DNA of 21,914 bases from Caloranaerobacter sp050286925 (GTDB taxonomy: Bacteria; Bacillota; Clostridia; Tissierellales; Thermohalobacteraceae). The stretch lies in the NCBI RefSeq assembly GCF_050286925.1, contig NZ_JBFWFX010000024.1:1-21914 (forward strand), given 5' to 3'. The notes beneath the pieces are model-generated. The model worked only from the letters and a program-made list of their open reading frames with translations. It was not told where the DNA came from and did not search any database. This document shows positions 1-6,633 of the stretch, in pieces (the first letter of the stretch is position 1; every line of letters begins with the position of its first letter). A program made the position numbers and the translations under genes.

Positions 1-130
1 ATCCGAATATCCTTTGTGCTTCATGTAATACTGGCATTAATGCTCCTTTTTTTTCTTTATTCTCTTCAATTACTTTCTTTAACTCTTCAATCTTCTCTTT
101 GTTCTCTTCCCAATTAAATTTGAATTCCAT
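1..130 (-). CDS. NuoE/HymA-like [2Fe-2S] subunit, N-terminal fragment
   Basis: Partial gene: only the first 43 codons lie in the window and the rest runs off the left edge. The protein starts MEFKFNWEENKEK, a charged helix, then GALMPVLHEAQRIFG, which resembles the N-terminal 'LIPxLQEAQxxFGYLP' segment of the NuoE / HymA / HndA family. That family is a thioredoxin-like [2Fe-2S] subunit of NADH dehydrogenases and NAD(P)-linked or bifurcating Fe-Fe hydrogenases. The cluster-binding cysteines lie further on and cannot be seen. The ATG is at 128-130, preceded on the minus strand by a GAGGGG ribosome binding site. No terminator or convincing promoter lies between it and the transposon relic whose outer edge is about 37 bp upstream. 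The family call rests on a short segment, so the exact enzyme is open. Confidence 0.65.
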   Translation of the reverse strand, partial: MEFKFNWEENKEKIEELKKVIEENKEKKGALMPVLHEAQRIFG

Positions 131-166
131 TTCTTCCCCTCTTTGAGCTTATTAAAATAAGTTTTA

Positions 167-400
167 TGAACTACTCACCACTTGCTCATGCAAAAGTGGG
201 AGTTTCTTAGGTCTAACCTAAGAACCTTTTCTGTTTCCATAAACATTTCCTACAATGTAGGGCTTATACATTCTCTACAAGCATAACTTTCCCTCAAAAA
301 GTAAATACCGACTTATACAGCATTCTAATGTACCTTGAATATTTTACATAGGGAAAGCAATACTTGGTTTTCGCTATTATTTGTTTTTTCCTACAACCTT
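167..400 (-). mobile_element. IS200/IS605-type right end with omega-RNA-like structure (relic, no transposase)
   Basis: On the minus strand the stretch ends in CTCCCAC, a hairpin (arms at 178-185 and 192-199, with a 2-nt bulge) and GTGAGTAGTTCA, which resembles the right end of clostridial IS200/IS605 (tnpB) elements. Just inside is a perfect 9-bp stem with a 3-nt loop (204-212 and 216-224). Further in are CCTACAATGTAGG (249-261) and a long imperfect stem, 278-294 against 350-366, with 14 of 17 positions paired. I see no tnpA or tnpB reading frame in any frame. In this family the omega RNA is made from the right end and uses flanking DNA as its guide, so a stand-alone omega-RNA or palindrome-associated element is possible. 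The left boundary on the minus strand (high coordinate) is a guess. Confidence 0.5.
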
Positions 401-555
401 ATATATTCAGTTTGCCTTAGAATATTGCTAATATAATTATAGCCTAATATAATAACTACATGGGAACTATTAGATTAGTGCTTACATCTCCAACTTATAG
501 AAAATGGAGACTTTTCAAACTAATTGTTAAAATTAAAAATTCTGTTCCAAATTTA

Positions 556-675
556 TTTATAATCCATAGGAAATTATACACTACTTTAAATTGTGGATAA
601 ATTCAAATATAATTTCCGTTTATGGATACGGACAAAATCTTCCTTAATTTATTTAAATCGAAGATTTTGTTCTAA
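556..675 (-). repeat. Hairpin repeat, copy A, with internal DnaA box
   Basis: About 120 bp that recurs in inverted orientation at 15286-15484 with roughly 13 differences, apart from an 80-bp insert in the other copy. It has two nested inverted repeats. One pairs ACAAAATCTTC with GAAGATTTTGT (arms near 632-642 and 660-670). The other pairs TATAATTTCC with GGAAATTATA and flanking ATGGAT/ATCCAT, and its loop contains TGTGGATAA (592-600), a perfect DnaA-box consensus. No reading frame is present. The structure suggests a short non-coding mobile repeat, but no target duplication is clear here. Confidence 0.75.
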
Positions 676-1138
676 AATATATTTGTAAACAATACAAAAT
701 TTTGTCGTCTTAAAATTTTTAAAATGCTATAAAGAAACAAGAGAGTTTTGTTAATTTTTTAACTTTTTTGTATGACATAAACTCTTAATTATTATACATT
801 TATATCAGTTTGTTATCAACTTTTTTAACATAAAAAACTTATTAATTAAAATAAAATCAATATTTCAAAAATATTTTCTTATTTCTTTTTTTGTTTCATT
901 TTTTTAATATTTAACGCATTTTTTAATTTACGCTCATGCGAAAGAAAAAGCTAAATTCTGTCAAGCATTTACTTTTATTTTCATAAATAATTCCAATTCA
1001 TCACAAACATTTACTACATAATTACTGCATTTCTATATAATCTCACAATAAATTCAATCTAATCTTTTTATAACACTCTATTATACAACCAATAACTGAT
1101 AACTAACAACCATGTCTACATAAAATAATAACTCCTAA
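676..1138. other. AT-rich stretch with no recognisable gene
   Basis: No reading frame of note, RNA gene or convincing promoter was found. There are long A and T runs and a small inverted repeat, CGCAT near 914 with ATGCG near 939. The short phrase ACTGATAACTAACA near 1094 resembles ACTAACAGCTGATAGCTGA in the rRNA leader near 21772, but it is too short to interpret. With the relic and the repeat to its left, this makes 131-1138 a gene-free spacer between parB and the NuoE-like gene. Confidence 0.6.
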
Positions 1139-1154
1139 TGTTTCACGTGAAACA
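1139..1154. promoter_or_regulatory. parS centromere site
   Basis: TGTTTCACGTGAAACA is a perfect match to the 16-bp parS palindrome bound by ParB. Its last base is immediately next to the parB stop codon (1155-1157). Flanking bases extend the symmetry: CCTA at 1135-1138 and TAGG at 1156-1159, with one mismatched base pair between. ParB nucleates here and spreads as a CTP-dependent clamp. In the parB transcript the palindrome could also fold into a hairpin. Confidence 0.97.
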
Positions 1155-2027
1155 CTAGGAATTTAAAATTATATCTAATATTCTATCTAAATCATCCTGA
1201 CTGTAATATTCTATCTCGATTTTTCCTTTCTTTTTCCCTTTACTTATCTGTACTTTGGTCCCTAAAATCTTTCTTAGTTGCTCTTCTATCTCTAAAATAA
1301 ATAAATCTCTTTCTGATTCTTTTTTATTATTTTTCTTTCTTTTTACCTTATTTTTAAATTCTTTAACTAATTTTTCAGTTTCGCGCACACTTAATCTTTT
1401 TTCTATTATTTCTTTAGCAAATTTAATTTGCATATTTGAATCATCTATCTGTAGTAAAGCTCTTCCATGACCACTAGTTAATTTACCTTTTAAAATAAAA
1501 CTAATTACTTCTTGATTTAAATTTAATAATCTCAACGTATTAGTTACATAAGGTCTACTCTTTCCTACAACAGTCGATATCTCATCTTGTGTAAGATTAT
1601 AATTCTCCATTAATTTTTTATAAGCTATTGCCTCTTCAATTGGATTTAAATCTTCTCTTTGGATATTTTCAACTAGAGCAATCTCTGCACACTTTTTATC
1701 TTCAAAATCTCTTATTATACAAGGTATCTGTTTGAGTCCTGCTATTTTTGCTGCTCTCCATCTTCTTTCTCCAGCTACAAGTTCATATCTATCATCAATT
1801 TTTCTTACAATGATGGGCTGGATTAAACCATGTACCTTTATTGATTCAGCTAGTTCTTTAAGTGAATCTAAAGTAAATTCACGCCTTGGCTGCTCTTTGC
1901 TTGGTTGTATTAATGATACATCAACACTTATTACTTTATCTTTATCATTGTCTTGAATATTTTTTAAAGGCTCGTCTGGTATTAAAGCTGCAAGTCCTTT
2001 TCCTAATCCTCTTTTCTTTTTTGCCAT
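1155..2027 (-). CDS. parB: Chromosome partitioning protein ParB (Spo0J)
   Basis: 290-residue parS-binding CTPase that clamps on the origin region and works with ParA in segregation and SMC loading. The N-terminus KKKRGLGKGLAALIP is the classical ParB segment that stimulates ParA. CTP-binding motifs are GERR (86-89) and ENIQRE (120-125). The helix-turn-helix core spans about 144-190, a lysine-rich linker lies near 226-240, and a C-terminal dimer domain follows. The four positions known to separate ParB from Noc DNA specificity read R158, T164, N169 and G186, with Arg, Thr and Gly matching the parS-type set. A TTG lies one codon upstream (2030), but the ATG at 2027 is preferred because it overlaps the parA stop in TGATG, with AGAGG about 10 bases ahead. 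Cotranscribed with parA. Confidence 0.96.
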   Translation of the reverse strand: MAKKKRGLGKGLAALIPDEPLKNIQDNDKDKVISVDVSLIQPSKEQPRREFTLDSLKELAESIKVHGLIQPIIVRKIDDRYELVAGERRWRAAKIAGLKQIPCIIRDFEDKKCAEIALVENIQREDLNPIEEAIAYKKLMENYNLTQDEISTVVGKSRPYVTNTLRLLNLNQEVISFILKGKLTSGHGRALLQIDDSNMQIKFAKEIIEKRLSVRETEKLVKEFKNKVKRKKNNKKESERDLFILEIEEQLRKILGTKVQISKGKKKGKIEIEYYSQDDLDRILDIILNS

Positions 2028-2800
2028 CAAATCACATCCTCTACATATTCTAAAAATTCTTCAGCTAATTCCATATAGGCTTCTGCTCCTCTAGATTTAG
2101 GATCATAATCAATAACAGGCAAACCATAACTTGGAGCTTCAGCTAATCTAACATTTCTTGGTATTATTGTTGTATATACTTTACCTTTAAAATATTTTTT
2201 AACCTCATCTACTACTTGTATTGATAAATTTGTCCTACCATCAAACATACTTAAAACAACACCTTCTATTTCTAAATCCGGATTTAACCTCTTTTTTACT
2301 AATCTAATGGTATCCATTAATTGGCTAACACCTTCTAGAGCATAATATTCACATTGAATAGGTATTAAAACACTATCAACTGCTACTAAAGAATTAATAG
2401 TCAACAAACCTAAAGATGGAGGACAATCTATAAAAATATAATCATAATCATTTCTAATATCTTTTATGACATTTCTCAAAGTTAATTCCCTATCTGGTTT
2501 TTTAGTCAATTCTATCTCAGCACCAGCTAACTCTACGTTAGAAGGCACTAAATATAAATTTTCTATACCTGTATTTATTATTGCTTTTCTTATATCTACA
2601 CCATTAATTATAGAATCATAAATAGAGATTTCCACCTCATTTTTATTTATACCAAATCCACTAGTTGTATTTCCCTGAGGATCAATATCTATAACTAATA
2701 TCTTTTTCCCCTTTTTAGCAAGACATGCGGTAAGATTTACATTAGTAGTTGTCTTACCAACTCCTCCTTTTTGATTAAATACTGCTATTATTTTAGCCAT
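2027..2800 (-). CDS. parA: Chromosome partitioning ATPase ParA (Soj)
   Basis: 257-residue Walker-type ATPase that binds nucleoid DNA in its ATP dimer form and is stimulated by ParB. Soj-type proteins also modulate DnaA. The deviant Walker A is KGGVGKTT (11-18), Walker A' is DIDPQGN (38-44), and Walker B is DYIFIDCPPS (120-129). Length and the lack of an N-terminal DNA-binding extension fit the chromosomal Soj class rather than plasmid ParA. It overlaps parB by one base. The start at 2800 has a GGGGAAGTGAGGTG leader. It is separated from noc upstream by a strong terminator (2908-2969), so parA-parB probably has its own promoter in 2801-2907. A 23-bp repeat motif sits there. Confidence 0.97.
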   Translation of the reverse strand: MAKIIAVFNQKGGVGKTTTNVNLTACLAKKGKKILVIDIDPQGNTTSGFGINKNEVEISIYDSIINGVDIRKAIINTGIENLYLVPSNVELAGAEIELTKKPDRELTLRNVIKDIRNDYDYIFIDCPPSLGLLTINSLVAVDSVLIPIQCEYYALEGVSQLMDTIRLVKKRLNPDLEIEGVVLSMFDGRTNLSIQVVDEVKKYFKGKVYTTIIPRNVRLAEAPSYGLPVIDYDPKSRGAEAYMELAEEFLEYVEDVI

Positions 2801-2870
2801 TACTTCACCTCACTTCCCCTTTTACACATATAAATATTTCGCTTAAACCAAATACATTCCTGCTATATTT

Positions 2871-2893
2871 TTTATAATCCATAGGAAATTATA
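2871..2893 (-). repeat. 23-bp motif identical to the end of hairpin repeat copy A
   Basis: These 23 bases are identical to 556-578 and differ by one base from the inverted copy at 15462-15484. The core is TATAATCC-ATA-GGAAATTATA, an 8-bp inverted repeat with a 2-base bulge. It lies about 71 bp upstream of the parA start, between the noc terminator and parA. It could be a solo end of the repeat or a promoter/operator element, since it contains TATAAT-like hexamers on both strands. Confidence 0.7.
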
Positions 2894-2907
2894 TTCCTTA
2901 TATACAT

Positions 2908-2969
2908 AAAAAAAGACTCAGTACATTAGCTTATCCCACTCCCCCAATTAAAAGCTAATGCACCAAGTC
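2908..2969 (-). terminator. Rho-independent terminator after noc
   Basis: On the minus strand an 18-bp stem begins GACTTGGTGCATTAGCTT and pairs with AAGCTAATGTACTGAGTC, fully paired when three G-U wobbles are counted. The ~19-base loop is rich in G (GGGGGAGTGGG). A run of seven T follows (2914-2908). It starts about 27 bp after the noc stop and separates noc from parA. Confidence 0.9.
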
Positions 2970-2996
2970 ATAATAATTTTTTTATCAAAAATTTTA

Positions 2997-3794
2997 TTAT
3001 TTCTTTTTAGGTATCTTTACTACAACTTCTATAAAATCCCCTCTATCTCTTTGTTCATATTTTGCGTCTATTCCGCTTTCTCTTATCGCATTATATGCAT
3101 TTTTTAAAGTGTTCAAGTATATTTTAAAATTAATTATACTCTTAATATTTTGTTTTGCTTCAGGTTCTTTTTCTTTTGTTATATCTTCAAGAATATCTTT
3201 AATAAGCTTTTCTGTTTTCTTAACAGTCAAATCATTCTTAATAACTTTATTCAATACTTCAATCTGTAGTTCTTTATCTGGCAACTTAAGAAGTGCTCTA
3301 GCATGTCTCTCTGTTAAACCATTCTCTATAAGCATCTTCTTTACTTCATCCGGTAATCTCAAAATTCTTAATTTATTAGCAATAGTAGACTGGTTTTTTC
3401 CTACTTTTTCTGCTAATTCCTGCTGCGTAAATCCATGGTCATTGATTAAATTATAATAACCCTCAGCTTCTTCTAAAAAATTCAAATCTTCTCTTTGTAA
3501 ATTCTCAATAAGAGCTAAAACAGCCGAATCCTGATCCTTCATATCTAAAACTATAGCAGGAACTTTCTCTAAATTAACTAATTCAGCCGCCCTTAATCTT
3601 CTCTCTCCTGCTACTAGTTCATAACTATTATCACTTATTTTTCTAACACTAATTGGCTGTATTATACCATAGGTTTTAATTGATTGGCTTAATTCCTCTA
3701 ACGCTCTCTTACTAAAAGTTTTCCTAGGCTGATACGGGTTAGGTTTTATGCAATTTATAGGGATATACATAATCTCTTCTTTTAGATTACTCAT
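2997..3794 (-). CDS. noc: Noc-like nucleoid occlusion protein (ParB family)
   Basis: 265-residue ParB-family paralogue. The CTP-binding motifs are GERR (63-66) and ENLQRE (97-102), and the helix-turn-helix includes KNQSTIANKLRILR (133-146) and LTERHARALL (160-169). At the four ParB/Noc specificity positions it has Q135, K141, R146 and R163. B. subtilis Noc has Gln, Lys, Lys, Arg, so this protein should bind Noc-type sites rather than parS. Noc keeps division septa off the nucleoid. The amphipathic membrane-targeting helix at the N-terminus of B. subtilis Noc is not evident: the protein begins MSNLKEEIMYIPINCI and goes straight into the core. The start at 3794 has GGGAGAGGA upstream. It lies between rsmG and parA and has its own terminator. 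Confidence 0.88.
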   Translation of the reverse strand: MSNLKEEIMYIPINCIKPNPYQPRKTFSKRALEELSQSIKTYGIIQPISVRKISDNSYELVAGERRLRAAELVNLEKVPAIVLDMKDQDSAVLALIENLQREDLNFLEEAEGYYNLINDHGFTQQELAEKVGKNQSTIANKLRILRLPDEVKKMLIENGLTERHARALLKLPDKELQIEVLNKVIKNDLTVKKTEKLIKDILEDITKEKEPEAKQNIKSIINFKIYLNTLKNAYNAIRESGIDAKYEQRDRGDFIEVVVKIPKKK

Positions 3795-3830
3795 AACATC
3801 ATTCCTCTCCCGGATACTTGTCCCTATTTT

Positions 3831-3850
3831 CTATAATACATAGAAATCAT
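3831..3850 (-). repeat. Degenerate copy of the 23-bp repeat-end motif upstream of noc
   Basis: CTATAATACATAGAAATCAT aligns with the motif at 556-578 and 2871-2893 with a one-base gap and a few substitutions. It is about 37 bp upstream of the noc ATG, in the same orientation relative to the gene as the copy ahead of parA. The similarity is modest in AT-rich DNA and may be chance. Confidence 0.35.
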
Positions 3851-3995
3851 TTATGAAACATTGCTAACTAAAAGTGCCATATCTACCGAATCTATTTATT
3901 ATTAATATCTTATTCTCTAAAAATAAATATCTTCCTTCCATAAAAATCAAAAAAATCAAAGTTTCGTATTACAAAATTCCCCAATAATTTATAAT

Positions 3996-4715
3996 TTACA
4001 ACGGATTTTTCTTTGGTTTACCCGCTTTCCTAGGATATTTTGTCAAAGTTTTGTTAATTTTCTCGATTATAATTAAAGTATGAGTTATATCACTTAGTGG
4101 CAATTTTATTTTTATTTTATCTAAAACTTTTCCTCCTAATAATTTTAATGCCCTTTCAGACTCTTTTAATTCAATATCAACATCTGGTCCTTTCATGGCT
4201 ATGAAATAGCCTCCTACCTTTACAAATGGCAAACAATATTCAGATAAAATATTTAAAGAAGCTACAGCCCTTGAAACAGCAATATCGAATTTTTCTCTAT
4301 ATTCTATATCTTGCCCAAAATCTTCTGCTCTCCCATGTATAGCCTTTATATTACTTAACCCAAGTTCATTGATTACTAAATCTAAAAACTTAATCCTCTT
4401 TTGTAAACTATCCATTAAAACTAGCTCAATATCATTTTTAACTATTTTAAGAGGTATCCCTGGAAATCCTCCACCTGTACCTACATCAATTATTCTATAA
4501 CCATCTTTTATATAATCTGTTTTTAATAATGTCAAACTATCTAAAAAATGTTTTATATCTATCTGCGTATCATCTTCTATAGCTGTCAAGTTTATTTTCT
4601 TATTCCATTCTTTTAATAATTCCTTAAATTTACGAAACTTTTCTATTTCTTCTGTCCTTAATGAAATTCCTAATTCTCTACTACCTTCTATCAAAGTATC
4701 AATGTTACTCATCAT
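3996..4715 (-). CDS. rsmG: 16S rRNA (guanine-527-N7) methyltransferase RsmG (GidB)
   Basis: About 239 residues. SAM-dependent methyltransferase that makes m7G527 in 16S rRNA; loss in other bacteria gives low-level streptomycin resistance. Visible motifs are HFLDSL (56-61), the SAM-binding loop IIDVGTGGGFPGIPL (75-89) and AVSRAVASL further on. The frame is open to a GTG at 4721, but that codon overlaps the AGGAG ribosome binding site. ATG 4715 (5 bases after it) or ATG 4712 is the likely start. The gene overlaps the 3' end of mnmG by about 11 bp, so the two are translationally coupled. The C-terminus is basic (KYPRKAGKPKKNPL). About 200 bp separate it from noc, and no clear terminator was seen there. 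Confidence 0.95.
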   Translation of the reverse strand: MMSNIDTLIEGSRELGISLRTEEIEKFRKFKELLKEWNKKINLTAIEDDTQIDIKHFLDSLTLLKTDYIKDGYRIIDVGTGGGFPGIPLKIVKNDIELVLMDSLQKRIKFLDLVINELGLSNIKAIHGRAEDFGQDIEYREKFDIAVSRAVASLNILSEYCLPFVKVGGYFIAMKGPDVDIELKESERALKLLGGKVLDKIKIKLPLSDITHTLIIIEKINKTLTKYPRKAGKPKKNPL

Positions 4716-6603
4716 TTTCACTCCTAGTTTTTAATCTCCTTTGTTGTTCTAAATAGATAAGTAAAACCGAAATATCAGCAGGAGAAACTCCAGAAATTCT
4801 TGATGCTTGGCCAATTGAATCTGGTCTTATATCATTTAGCTTTTGTCTGGCTTCAAGCCTTAATCCTTCTATTTTACTATAATCAATATCCTTAGGTAAT
4901 TTTTTGTTTTCTAGTTTTTTAAATTGTTCAATTTGTTTTAATTGTTTATTAATATAACCTTGATATTTAATTTGAATCTCTACCTGCATTCTTATTTCTC
5001 TTGGAAGGTCTGGCCTGTCTTTATCAATTTCAGCTAAACTTTCATACGATAACTCAGGTCTTTTTATCAAATCATATAAAGTTGTTGGTGCTTTTAATGG
5101 TGTACTGTTTTTAGAAATTAAAAATTCCTGTATTTCTTTAGTCGGTGTAATCTTAAGATTTTTTAGTCTTTCTATTTCTTCTTTTATTTTCTGTTTTTTA
5201 TATATTACTTTCTTATATCTCTCTTCATCAGCTAGCCCTATTTTATAACTTTTTTCAGTTAATCTTAAATCTGCATTATCTTGCCTTAAAATTAATCTAT
5301 ATTCTGCTCTAGATGTCATCATTCTATAAGGCTCATTTGTCCCTTTAGTTACTAAATCATCTATTAATACACCTATATATGCTTCTGATCTATCTAAAAT
5401 AAAAGGCTCTTCACCTCTCAACTTAAGAACTGCATTTATTCCTGCAATAATACCTTGTGCTGCTGCCTCTTCATATCCTGATGTTCCATTTATCTGTCCA
5501 GCAAAATATAAATTCTCAATTCCTTTGTATTCTAATGTCCTTTTTAACTGGGTTGGATCTATACAATCATATTCTATAGCATAAGCCGGCCTCATTATCT
5601 CAACATTTTCTAATCCAGGTACCGTTCTAAGCATTTTAATCTGTACTTCTTCTGGTAATGAAGTTGACATTCCCTGTACATACATCTCACAAGTATCTAA
5701 TCCTTCCGGTTCTATAAATATTTGATGCCTCTTTTTATCAGAAAATCTAACTACCTTATCTTCAATAGAAGGACAATATCTAGGTCCAACCCCTTCCATT
5801 TCACCAGCATATAATGGAGATCTGTTTAAATTATCTAATATAACTTTATGAGTCTCTTCATTAGTATAAGTAAGCCAACATGGTACCTGTTCTTTTTCAA
5901 TTCTATCATTTAAAAAAGAAAAAGGAACTATTTCTTTATCTCCAGGCTGAATTTCCATTTTACTAAAATCAATGCTGTCTCTGTGTATTCTTGCAGGTGT
6001 TCCGGTTTTAAATCTTCTTAATTTTATTCCTAGTTTTTTCAAGGACTCTGATAAATGATTAGCTGGAAAAAGTCCATTAGGACCACCTTCAAAATTCACT
6101 TCTCCTATAAATATCCTGCCCTTAAGATAAGTACCTGTAGCTAAAATAACAGCTTTACCTGAATAAACACCGCCAGTCTTTGTCAACACTCCCGTAACTT
6201 TTTTATCTTCTACCAAAATTTCAACAACTTCAGCCTGTTTTAAATCTAAATTTTCTTGTTCTTCAATAACTTGTTTCATACTAGCTTGGTACCTCTTTTT
6301 ATCTGCTTGTGCTCTTAAAGAATGTACTGCCGGTCCTTTTGATGTATTTAACATTCTACTTTGAATAAAAGTTTTATCAATATTTTTCCCCATTTCTCCG
6401 CCTAAAGCATCTATCTCTCGAACTAAATGTCCCTTTCCAGTACCACCTATCGCAGGATTACACGGCATAAGTGCTATAGAATCTAAATTTATTGTAAGTA
6501 AAAGGGTTTTCATACCCATTCTTGCAGCTGCAAGAGAAGCTTCACAACCTGCATGTCCTGCTCCGATAACGATAATGTCATATTCACCAGCTTGATATTT
6601 CAT
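4705..6603 (-). CDS. mnmG: tRNA uridine-5-carboxymethylaminomethyl modification enzyme MnmG (GidA)
   Basis: 632 residues, the normal length for full-size MnmG. With MnmE it installs the (carboxymethyl)aminomethyl group on C5 of wobble U34 in certain tRNAs, using FAD, NADH and a folate one-carbon donor. The Rossmann FAD motif is IIVIGAGHAGCEA (10-22), followed by the family block MPCNPAIGGTGKGHL (46-60). RYCPSIEDK holds the second conserved cysteine, GYEEAAAQGIIAGINA is the second FAD block, and the C-terminal MnmE-interacting end includes ASRISGVSPADISVLL. The start at 6603 follows AAGGAGGAAAC. It is downstream of mnmE by 30 bp and overlaps rsmG, giving a three-gene RNA-modification operon. 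Confidence 0.98.
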   Translation of the reverse strand: MKYQAGEYDIIVIGAGHAGCEASLAAARMGMKTLLLTINLDSIALMPCNPAIGGTGKGHLVREIDALGGEMGKNIDKTFIQSRMLNTSKGPAVHSLRAQADKKRYQASMKQVIEEQENLDLKQAEVVEILVEDKKVTGVLTKTGGVYSGKAVILATGTYLKGRIFIGEVNFEGGPNGLFPANHLSESLKKLGIKLRRFKTGTPARIHRDSIDFSKMEIQPGDKEIVPFSFLNDRIEKEQVPCWLTYTNEETHKVILDNLNRSPLYAGEMEGVGPRYCPSIEDKVVRFSDKKRHQIFIEPEGLDTCEMYVQGMSTSLPEEVQIKMLRTVPGLENVEIMRPAYAIEYDCIDPTQLKRTLEYKGIENLYFAGQINGTSGYEEAAAQGIIAGINAVLKLRGEEPFILDRSEAYIGVLIDDLVTKGTNEPYRMMTSRAEYRLILRQDNADLRLTEKSYKIGLADEERYKKVIYKKQKIKEEIERLKNLKITPTKEIQEFLISKNSTPLKAPTTLYDLIKRPELSYESLAEIDKDRPDLPREIRMQVEIQIKYQGYINKQLKQIEQFKKLENKKLPKDIDYSKIEGLRLEARQKLNDIRPDSIGQASRISGVSPADISVLLIYLEQQRRLKTRSENDE

Positions 6604-6633
6604 AGAAGTTTCCTCCTTCTTAAACGAATAAAC

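Noticed and set aside
962..1000. TTGACA on the minus strand near 957-963 as a promoter
   Set aside because: No -10 hexamer occurs at an acceptable distance and no gene follows.
1139..1154. parS palindrome as only a transcription terminator
   Set aside because: It is an exact match to the ParB consensus and the following sequence is not a clean T run; a terminator role is at most secondary.
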